Shown: piece by piece, positions 6,209 through 11,120 of the stretch
Numbering within the stretch: position 1 is the stretch's first letter
How the letters are laid out: each line of letters opens with the position of its first letter
DNA from: an archaeon
Lineage (GTDB): Archaea > Thermoproteota > Nitrososphaeria > Nitrososphaerales > Nitrosopumilaceae
Reading direction: 5' to 3'
Length of the DNA stretch: 11,120 nt
Assembly (NCBI GenBank): GCA_021824845.1
Contig: JAKAJY010000182.1
Span: 1 to 11,120, forward strand
The notes under the pieces: generated by a model
Told to the model about the DNA's origin: nothing
The model's input: only the letters and a program-made list of their open reading frames with translations
Databases searched by the model: none
Translations under genes and position numbers: made by a program

Positions 6209-6643
6209 TTATTGTGGTTTCATTCGCAAAAGAATCTGCTCAGTTATCCTGCGCATCTCAGAATCAGAGCCTATGCTGCACAGCTTTACTATATCGGATG
6301 TGGTAATCATGCCAACCAGCATGTTATTTTGGACTGCCGGCATTCGGTGTATTCTGCGAGTCTTCATTAGTTGAGCGGCCTCCCACACGGAATCATCAGG
6401 ATTTACCACCACAACGGGTGATGACATTACCTCCTTGACGCTTATGGTGTATGGTTTTCCCTTTGCAATGACTCTTCTTGTCATGTCGCGCTCTGTGATT
6501 ATTCCTACTACGACACCGTTTTCTAAAACTACTATTGCTCCAATGGATGCATCATCCATCATCTTTGCTGCGTCCTGTATGCTCATGGACGAGTCAATTG
6601 AAATGACGTTTTTTTTCATCACATCGTGGACAAGTTCTGTCAT
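6209..6643 (-). CDS. Two-CBS-domain protein
   Basis: This 144-residue stand-alone Bateman module has CBS1 at about 5-60 (ending VVVGIITERDM) and CBS2 at about 70-122 (ending LVGMITTSDIV), plus a short charged C-terminal helix (128-144). Proteins of this kind bind AMP, ATP or related ligands and control unknown partners. Its second half, VMSSPVVVVNPDDSVWEAAQ (72-91) and RRIHRMP (96-102), closely matches the CBS gene at 9989, so the two are paralogs. A TATA box lies at 6665-6674. It is divergent from the hypothetical gene at 6763. Confidence 0.93.
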   Translation of the reverse strand: MTELVHDVMKKNVISIDSSMSIQDAAKMMDDASIGAIVVLENGVVVGIITERDMTRRVIAKGKPYTISVKEVMSSPVVVVNPDDSVWEAAQLMKTRRIHRMPAVQNNMLVGMITTSDIVKLCSIGSDSEMRRITEQILLRMKPQ

Positions 6644-6664
6644 GTGTGTGATGGTCTTTTTGTT

Positions 6665-6674
6665 CTTTAAAAGA
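6665..6674 (-). promoter_or_regulatory. TATA box for the two-CBS gene
   Basis: On the minus strand TCTTTTAAAG lies 22-31 nt upstream of the ATG at 6643, a strong TATA-like match. The 11-mer TCAGAACATGA at 6675-6685, just upstream of it, also occurs at 2893-2903 beside another CBS gene. Confidence 0.55.
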
Positions 6675-6731
6675 TCAGAACATGATTATCAATTCTAGGA
6701 TTATCTCTCAGGTGTGATTTTTCCCTAAGAC

Positions 6732-6740
6732 ATTAAATAG
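6732..6740 (+). promoter_or_regulatory. TATA box for the 124-aa gene
   Basis: ATTAAATAG lies 23-31 nt before the ATG at 6763, indicating a leaderless transcript. Confidence 0.5.
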
Positions 6741-6762
6741 TAAAAAACCGATTCCCAAAAAC

Positions 6763-7137
6763 ATGGTCATACTTGATAACCTTCATGGATATGATCCAAA
6801 AAAGGCAAGAGAGTCACTGGATATGCTCTTAATTGACAGAGGCAACGAGTTCAAGGAGCTTGCAAACGGCATGAAGATTCCAACCACATCAAAAAACTGG
6901 GAGGAAAACATTCTAAAGTTCTGCTTGGACTTTAATGTCTGCTTTTATGATGTTATAACAAAGGTGGAAGGACCAAACGATACAACAGAAGACAATCACA
7001 ATAAGATTCACCAATGCATGACACTAATCAGACAGCTTGCCCGCGGAAAAACAAACATGATAGAGATCACCCACATGCAAAACCTTGCATACACATTGGC
7101 AGAAGAATTCAAGTCAATTTACAAAAGACTAAGCTAG
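6763..7137 (+). CDS. Helical protein of unknown function, 124 aa
   Basis: I do not recognise the family. The 124-residue protein looks soluble and largely helical. It has two likely N-terminal helices (DPKKARESLDMLLIDRGNEF and following), a middle with three Cys (C53, C58, C84) and aromatic residues, and C-terminal helices (about 80-94 and 100-122, NLAYTLAEEFKSIYKRL). There is no signal peptide or membrane segment. A good TATA box and normal composition make it a real gene. Its TAG stop overlaps the convergent zinc-finger gene by 4 bp. A regulatory or adaptor role next to USP genes is possible but not shown. Confidence 0.75.
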   Translation: MVILDNLHGYDPKKARESLDMLLIDRGNEFKELANGMKIPTTSKNWEENILKFCLDFNVCFYDVITKVEGPNDTTEDNHNKIHQCMTLIRQLARGKTNMIEITHMQNLAYTLAEEFKSIYKRLS

Positions 7138-7412
7138 GGCAGAACAGAGATCTGGCCCTCTATCAAATTCTGATAGGCCCACAATAACAGTTCTTTTTTT
7201 GTGTGCGACCATTTTAGGTGTCCTGCATATTCAGTTTTGCTTGGAATCAATCTTGGATATGCACCGAGTGGACACTTTTCATAATTATCCACAATATGCG
7301 CAATGATTTTTTCACGGTGGCCTGCCAGGTGTATTAGCCATTGTTTTTTGTCGGCATGAATTGTCCTTGGGTTGTCACAAAAAACACAAAACGCTCCATG
7401 ATGCATGCTCAT
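7134..7412 (-). CDS. Small C2H2-like zinc-finger protein, co-translated with a USP
   Basis: This 92-residue protein has a first finger C9-x2-C12-x15-H28-x3-H32, a near-classical C2H2 spacing. A second, incomplete finger-like unit has C47 and H65-x4-H70 but only one Cys. The loop CPLGAYPRL (47-55) lies between them. The frame is open to 7433, but the ATG at 7410-7412 overlaps the upstream USP stop as ATGA and is the likely start. It probably binds zinc and may contact DNA, RNA or protein. Coupling to a USP suggests it is made in a fixed ratio with that protein. Its stop overlaps the convergent 124-aa gene. Confidence 0.75.
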   Translation of the reverse strand: MSMHHGAFCVFCDNPRTIHADKKQWLIHLAGHREKIIAHIVDNYEKCPLGAYPRLIPSKTEYAGHLKWSHTKKELLLWAYQNLIEGQISVLP

Positions 7413-7828
7413 TTTACTATCAACACAGAACAAAGCGAGTGGTTTGCTATTTTTGTGGAAACGCTTCCAAGCATGAATCGCAATACTGCGCCAAGGCCCT
7501 TGCTGCCAACCACGATAAGATCGGTCCTTGACTTTTTGGAATACTGGATTATTTGCTCAGATACGTTTCCCTCTTTTATGATGACGTTTGGCTCAATTCC
7601 CTGAGATTTTGCCAGCCTTTGTGCTTTCAGTATGGTGTCTTGCGCGTATTTTCTGAGAATTTTTGTGTATTCGGATCCCGCAAAGACATCGGATTTGAGG
7701 GTTTTATCCACCACGTACATTATGGTAAGATCCGAGTCGTATTTTTTTGCAACATCACACGATAGTTTGATTGCCTTGTCTGAGTGCTTGGATCCATCAC
7801 AGCACACCAGAATTTTGCAAAACACCAT
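7409..7828 (-). CDS. Universal stress protein (UspA family)
   Basis: This 139-residue USP has Asp11 in KILVCCDGS and the ATP-binding signature G108-x2-G111-x9-G121-S122. The first strand carries a Cys pair (C9, C10), and C4, C24 and C133 add an unusually high Cys count among the five USPs here. It is first in a two-gene unit: its TGA overlaps the ATG of the zinc-finger gene. The ATG at 7826-7828 lies 23-32 nt downstream of a TATA box. It is divergent from another USP operon across a 132-bp promoter region. The client or signalling target is unknown. Confidence 0.94.
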   Translation of the reverse strand: MVFCKILVCCDGSKHSDKAIKLSCDVAKKYDSDLTIMYVVDKTLKSDVFAGSEYTKILRKYAQDTILKAQRLAKSQGIEPNVIIKEGNVSEQIIQYSKKSRTDLIVVGSKGLGAVLRFMLGSVSTKIANHSLCSVLIVK

Positions 7829-7850
7829 TCACACCAAGACAGCAAAAATC

Positions 7851-7860
7851 GTATTTATTG
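7851..7860 (-). promoter_or_regulatory. TATA box for the USP / zinc-finger unit
   Basis: On the minus strand CAATAAATAC lies 23-32 nt upstream of the ATG at 7828, a good TATA position. Confidence 0.5.
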
Positions 7861-7930
7861 AATAAAGACAAATCTCAGGGCTGATAATTTGGAATCAATC
7901 ATTACTAGGGATGATAATCATACCAAGATG

Positions 7931-7940
7931 TTTAAATTAA
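7931..7940 (+). promoter_or_regulatory. TATA box for the USP-USP operon
   Basis: TTTAAATTAA lies 21-30 nt before the ATG at 7961. Its place inside the longer open frame from 7889 argues that translation starts at 7961. Confidence 0.6.
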
Positions 7941-7960
7941 AAAGCCAAAACCATATCATC

Positions 7961-8389
7961 ATGGTAAAAAATCAAATCAAGCGAATTCTTGTCCCAATGG
8001 ACGGCTCCAAGACATCCGAACGGGCACTGGACCAGGCGATCGAGATGGCTCGTGCAACCCATGCAAGAGTCCTTGGCTTGAATATCATTCCGTTTTTGCC
8101 AGCAGAGTTTGTACCGGCAGTCTCGCCCTACAAGATCTACCAAAGAAAGGAGGCTGGAATATTTTTAGAGCGAGCCAAAGTCAAGGCAGCAAAGCACGGA
8201 ATTCTTTTCACATATGCCATATTGTATGGCAGCCCAGTTGAGCAGATAATCGGTGTTGCAAAAAAGAAAAAGGCTGATCTCATAGTGATTGGTGCCAGGG
8301 GCAAGGGAAGAATAAAAGAGTTGTTCCTGGGATCGGTATCAAACGCAGTCTTGCACAAATCACAGATTCCGGTTCTTTTGGTAAAATGA
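7961..8389 (+). CDS. Universal stress protein (UspA family)
   Basis: This 142-residue USP has Asp14 in RILVPMDGS and the ATP-binding signature G111-x2-G114-x9-G124-S125. The frame is open from 7889, but the ATG at 7961 is chosen because a TATA box lies just before it and the family normally starts a few residues before the first strand. The loop between the first two helices is rich in Pro and aromatics (IIPFLPAEFVPAVSPYKIY, 42-60), a variable region in the family. Its TGA overlaps the ATG of the next USP by 4 bp, so two different USPs are made from one message and may form a heterodimer (inference). Confidence 0.93.
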   Translation: MVKNQIKRILVPMDGSKTSERALDQAIEMARATHARVLGLNIIPFLPAEFVPAVSPYKIYQRKEAGIFLERAKVKAAKHGILFTYAILYGSPVEQIIGVAKKKKADLIVIGARGKGRIKELFLGSVSNAVLHKSQIPVLLVK

Positions 8390-8850
8390 CATATCAGAGA
8401 ATTCTTGTGCCGTTTGATGGCTCCAAATATTCCAAAAAGGCACTAGAGCACGCAGTGGACATTGCAAAAAACAATGACGCAATAATTCATCTTTGTACCA
8501 TAATCACTACTGGCGGCGTGGTTCCTCCAGGCTCGCTTTTGGGCCTGGTGCGAGAGTCGGCGCGCGGAACCCTGCAAAAAAGGCTGCTTCAGGCATCAAA
8601 GATAGAAACCGAGCGAATGCAAAACGAGCAGGTAAGGTTTTGCAAATCATGTGGGATCAGAGCATACCCAAAGATGGCAGTAAATGGAAATGTTGCAGAG
8701 CAGATACTAGATATGGCAAAAAAGAAGTCAGCCGATCTTATTGTGATTGGCAGCCAAGGATTGCACGGCGTTGCCAAGCTAAAGTCACTTGGTAGTGTAA
8801 GCAGAAAGGTATCAGAATATGCTAGCTGTCCTGTTTTGATTGTGCGCTAA
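8386..8850 (+). CDS. Universal stress protein, longer variant
   Basis: At 154 residues this is the longest USP in the window. It has Asp11 in RILVPFDGS and G122-x2-G125, but then ten, not nine, residues before G136-S137. A central extension (about 45-95) includes PPGSLLGLV, a long helix and a C86-x2-C89 pair, which could bind a metal or form a disulfide. The start is an ATGA overlap with the preceding USP. The 3' end overlaps the convergent phosphoribosyltransferase by 29 bp. ATP binding is likely but less sure than for its neighbours because of the altered spacing. Confidence 0.9.
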   Translation: MTYQRILVPFDGSKYSKKALEHAVDIAKNNDAIIHLCTIITTGGVVPPGSLLGLVRESARGTLQKRLLQASKIETERMQNEQVRFCKSCGIRAYPKMAVNGNVAEQILDMAKKKSADLIVIGSQGLHGVAKLKSLGSVSRKVSEYASCPVLIVR

Positions 8851-9460
8851 ACTTGTGCAGTATTCCAACTATAATGGAATCAGGTATTTGATCAAATTTT
8901 CTATAAAATTGCCCGACTGATGAGAATTCTTTTGGCGTTTCCAGAGATATGATTTGTACTCCAAATCTTTTGATAATCTCTGCTGTCACATATGGTATCA
9001 CTGGCGTTGCCAGAATTATTTTGGTTGTTTTTTGCTGTAGCCATTTTATGATGGCACAAACCGTAGCACCAGTTGCAATTCCATCATCTACTAGTATGAC
9101 GGTTTTGTTGCCAAAGTTGTAGTTTGTGTGGCCCCTATACGCCTGAATCTGTCTTGCTACCTCGGATTTCTTTTTGTTTATTTCTTCTTGGAATTTGGGA
9201 TCAGACGAGTATCTCTCCCAGTCATGCCCAAAATACATCACACCATCGTATGATATAGCGCCAATTGCGTATTCAGGATACTCAGACGGTGTTATTTTTT
9301 TGGAAATTATTACATCCAGTGGCATATCAAGGATTTTTGCCAGCTCGGAGCCAACTATGACACCACCGCGGGGAATTGCCAGTATTATGCAGTCTGTTTT
9401 TTTGAGATGTTCCAGTTTTTCTGATAAGAGCTTTGCAGCATGAACCCTATCATGAAACAT
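8822..9460 (-). CDS. COG1926-type phosphoribosyltransferase, coupled to a USP
   Basis: This 212-residue type I phosphoribosyltransferase-fold protein has LAIPRGGVIVGSELA (27-41) as the pyrophosphate-loop region, KKITPSEYPEYAIGAIS (54-70), a charged helical hood with QAYRG (106-110), and the PRPP-binding motif VILVDDGIATGAT (121-133) with Asp125-Asp126. These match the 'predicted phosphoribosyltransferase' family COG1926, whose substrate is unknown. The frame is open to 9664, but the extra 68 codons lie inside the USP gene. The ATG at 9458-9460 shares a base with the USP stop (TAATG), so translation is coupled. The last 29 bp overlap the convergent USP gene. Confidence 0.9.
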   Translation of the reverse strand: MFHDRVHAAKLLSEKLEHLKKTDCIILAIPRGGVIVGSELAKILDMPLDVIISKKITPSEYPEYAIGAISYDGVMYFGHDWERYSSDPKFQEEINKKKSEVARQIQAYRGHTNYNFGNKTVILVDDGIATGATVCAIIKWLQQKTTKIILATPVIPYVTAEIIKRFGVQIISLETPKEFSSVGQFYRKFDQIPDSIIVGILHKFSAQSKQDS

Positions 9461-9879
9461 TATTTTATTATCAGAACAGGAATCTGAGATTTTTGCGTCA
9501 CATAGTGAGACACGCTGCCCAAGACAAACTCCCGGGCATTTGATTGCCCCCGGGATCCCATTACTATGAGGTCTGATTGGTTGTTTTTTGCAAAATGCAC
9601 CAGCTTGAATCCTTCGTTTCCGCACAATATTTTTTGGTAAAACAAAACTCCGTTTTTTGCGCACCTTGACTTTGCCTCATCTAGTATTTTCTTGCCGCCC
9701 TCGGCTAGCGCTTTGCCAAGCTTTGATGCTGGCTTTGCCACATTTACCGAAAACAGTGGAATCACGAACACGCCAGTAATTGTTCCCTGGTTCTGCCTTG
9801 CCAGATAAATTGCCTGGTCTAATGCCTTGTATGAGGGCTTGGAGCCATCCAGTGCAACTAGGATCTTTTTGTGCGCCAT
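9460..9879 (-). CDS. Universal stress protein (UspA family)
   Basis: This 139-residue USP has Asp11 in KILVALDGS and the ATP-binding signature G108-x2-G111-x9-G121-S122. It begins at the ATG 9877-9879 with a TATA box 22-31 nt upstream. Its second half (GSRGQSNAREFVLGSVSHYV) is most like the USP at 5202, so the two may be close paralogs. It is first in a two-gene unit with the COG1926 phosphoribosyltransferase, joined by TAATG. This pairing suggests a nucleotide-related shared task, although none is known. It is divergent from a two-CBS gene. Confidence 0.94.
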   Translation of the reverse strand: MAHKKILVALDGSKPSYKALDQAIYLARQNQGTITGVFVIPLFSVNVAKPASKLGKALAEGGKKILDEAKSRCAKNGVLFYQKILCGNEGFKLVHFAKNNQSDLIVMGSRGQSNAREFVLGSVSHYVTQKSQIPVLIIK

Positions 9880-9900
9880 CGTTCTGTCTGATACATGATC

Positions 9901-9910
9901 AAATTAAAGA
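9901..9910 (-). promoter_or_regulatory. TATA box for the USP / COG1926 unit
   Basis: On the minus strand TCTTTAATTT lies 22-31 nt upstream of the ATG at 9879. Confidence 0.5.
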
Positions 9911-9960
9911 GATGTTGTGATTTTCTAGATTGATTTTCAGCTCTGATAATTCACAAGAAT

Positions 9961-9970
9961 GTGATATAGT
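9961..9970 (+). promoter_or_regulatory. Weak TATA-like element for the right-hand two-CBS gene
   Basis: GTGATATAGT lies 19-28 nt upstream of the ATG at 9989. It is a weak match but favours an ATG start over the GTG at 9974. Confidence 0.3.
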
Positions 9971-9988
9971 GTTGTGGTATGGTCATAC

Positions 9989-10468
9989 ATGATGGCCCAA
10001 ACCCAGCCAACCATACTGGTCAAAGATATCATGACCAGGTCCCTTGTGATGGTGGATTCCTCATCTACCGTAAATGAGGCAGCCAAACTAATGGAAAAAG
10101 CAAAAGTGGGCTCGGTTATTGTCACGGAAAAAAGCATCCCAATTGGAATAATGACAGATAGGGACTTTGCAATAACAATTGCCGCCCATGCGTATCCAAT
10201 TCATACAAAGGTAAAGCAGGTAATGTCGTCTCCTTTGGTTCATATCGGCCCAAACGAGGAGGTCTGGCTTGCTGCAGATCTGATGTATTCACGCAAAATA
10301 CGGAGACTGCCAGTGTTAGACGAGGACGAGCTATTAGGAATAGTTACGGCAACGGATTTTGTAAAGTTGTATACGGTGTGTAACAGAGAGGACACTAGAA
10401 ACATGTACTATCATGCGCTAACTAGAATCTTTGATGATAACAACGAACAGCAGGTAGCAAGCTTTTAG
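9989..10468 (+). CDS. Two-CBS-domain protein
   Basis: This 159-residue stand-alone Bateman module has CBS1 at about 10-63 (ending PIGIMTDRDF) and CBS2 at about 75-127 (ending LLGIVTATDFV), with a helical, acidic tail (130-159). It is a paralog of the CBS protein at 6209: both have VMSSP (78-82 here), then P-x3-VW-x-AA-x-LM and R-x-I-x-R-x-P. Ligand binding is probably adenine nucleotide, and the partner is unknown. The frame is open from a GTG at 9974; ATG at 9989 or 9992 is preferred because of the TATA-like element at 9961. Its TAG overlaps the stop of the convergent transporter gene by 4 bp. Confidence 0.9.
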   Translation: MMAQTQPTILVKDIMTRSLVMVDSSSTVNEAAKLMEKAKVGSVIVTEKSIPIGIMTDRDFAITIAAHAYPIHTKVKQVMSSPLVHIGPNEEVWLAADLMYSRKIRRLPVLDEDELLGIVTATDFVKLYTVCNREDTRNMYYHALTRIFDDNNEQQVASF

Positions 10469-11120
10469 GTTATCAATCCCGCTAGCAACACACCGATCAG
10501 ATACGCAACGCTTGCAGCAATCGCACCAATCATTAGTGTTATGGCACCAGATCTGATCAATGATTTTTTGACTATCTTTCCTTTGATTATTCCGATTAGA
10601 AAAAACGCCACACTAGTCGATATAACAGAATAAAAAAAGCTCTCAGAGTTTAGGCTGATTCCAGTTACATGTATGATCAAAAACGGAATCAGTGGAATTA
10701 TTCCAATTATCACAAAGCCAAACATGGTGCTTGCTGCCGTGTGCAATGGATTTCTGCCGTCCTCAATCAGCCCCAGCTCTTCTTTCATCATGGTATCAAC
10801 CCAGACTTTTTTTCTTGAAGTGATTACCCTCACTATTTCATCAAGCAGATCCGAGGTGAATCCTTTTTTTTCATAAATGTCTCGGATTTCGCGTTTTTCG
10901 GATTCCACCATGTGCTCTATTTCCCATTCTTCGCGTTTTCTCTCTTTTTGGATGAATTCGATTCGTGCCTTTGAGGCTTGATAGTTACCAACTGCCATGG
11001 AGAATCCGTCTGCAAACAGATTCGCAAAGCCCAAGATCACAACTATCATTGGCGATAAAGACGCTCCAATAGAGCCTGCAACTATGGCAAATGTTGTAAC
11101 TGAGCCATCAAATGCCCCAT
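10465..11120 (-). CDS. VIT1/CCC1-family iron/manganese transporter, 5' end missing
   Basis: The frame continues past the internal ATG at 11049 to the right edge, giving 217 visible residues. The first visible ones, GAFDGSVTTFAIVAG, are the hallmark TM1 motif of VIT1/CCC1 transporters, followed by NLFADGFSMAVGNY in TM2. A cytoplasmic, Glu-rich helical segment comes next (REEWEIEHMVESEKREIRDIYEKKG and on), matching the metal-binding domain of the family. Then come three C-terminal hydrophobic segments: FGFVIIGIIPLIPFLII, FFYSVISTSVAFFLIGII and ITLMIGAIAASVAYLIGVLL. The family exports or sequesters Fe2+ or Mn2+ in exchange for protons. In an archaeon without vacuoles, detoxifying export is likely. 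Only a short N-terminus and the promoter lie outside. Confidence 0.92.
   Translation of the reverse strand, partial: GAFDGSVTTFAIVAGSIGASLSPMIVVILGFANLFADGFSMAVGNYQASKARIEFIQKERKREEWEIEHMVESEKREIRDIYEKKGFTSDLLDEIVRVITSRKKVWVDTMMKEELGLIEDGRNPLHTAASTMFGFVIIGIIPLIPFLIIHVTGISLNSESFFYSVISTSVAFFLIGIIKGKIVKKSLIRSGAITLMIGAIAASVAYLIGVLLAGLIT

Noticed and set aside
7889-7960. N-terminal extension of the USP at 7961
   Set aside because: It contains the TATA box itself, and the family homology begins just after the ATG at 7961.
8493-8795. Overlapping frames on both strands inside the second tandem USP
   Set aside because: The USP frame carries all conserved motifs; the others are frame shadows.
9461-9664. 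A 68-codon N-terminal extension of the COG1926 phosphoribosyltransferase
   Set aside because: It lies wholly inside the USP coding sequence in another frame, is basic and low in family likeness, and the TAATG junction gives a natural start at 9460.
1-11120. A horizontally acquired island, phage, CRISPR or transposon
   Set aside because: No integrase, transposase, spaced repeats, tRNA or clear composition break is visible; the genes look native and evenly spaced.

Overview
The window reads as chromosomal DNA from an ammonia-oxidizing thaumarchaeon (Nitrososphaerota). Evidence: archaeal TATA boxes about 25 nt upstream of start codons, which implies leaderless mRNAs; a PAC2-family protein; a secreted blue-copper protein with the 'WIKNxAxWW' N-terminal module that I associate with thaumarchaeal exported proteins; and many USP and CBS genes. 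Moderate GC would fit a Nitrosotenuis-like lineage better than a very AT-rich marine Nitrosopumilus, but the genus is a guess. I see no mobile element, CRISPR array, tRNA or rRNA. The gene layout is very compact, and no gene-free stretch exceeds about 135 bases.

Layout, left to right: (1) the 5' part of a DUF151/bifunctional-nuclease-like gene (-), divergent from an 88-aa hypothetical gene (+). (2) A leftward three-gene operon: a four-CBS protein with an HPF-like C-terminal domain, then a PAC2 protein, then a small heat-shock protein (Hsp20). It is divergent from a second four-CBS protein (+). (3) A secreted cupredoxin (-) and an SDR oxidoreductase (-). (4) A USP (-) divergent from a Gpt-like phosphoribosyltransferase (+). 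(5) A two-CBS protein (-) divergent from a helical protein of unknown function (+). (6) A leftward USP/zinc-finger pair divergent from a rightward USP-USP pair. (7) A leftward USP/COG1926-phosphoribosyltransferase pair divergent from a two-CBS protein (+). (8) A VIT1/CCC1-type iron/manganese transporter (-), cut by the right edge.

Taken together this is a stress and energy-sensing neighbourhood. Five universal stress proteins, all with the ATP-binding G-x2-G-x9/10-G-S signature, and twelve CBS motifs in four proteins suggest adenylate sensing. The Hsp20, PAC2 and HPF-like proteins point to proteostasis and ribosome dormancy. The two phosphoribosyltransferases point to nucleotide salvage, and the copper and iron proteins to metal homeostasis. 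The most interesting item is the CBSx4-HPF-like fusion heading the chaperone operon: it could link the ATP/AMP state to ribosome hibernation. Several starts were moved from the longest open frame to an internal ATG, based on TATA position or ATGA/TAATG coupling. Functions are inferred from motifs read by eye; no database search was run.
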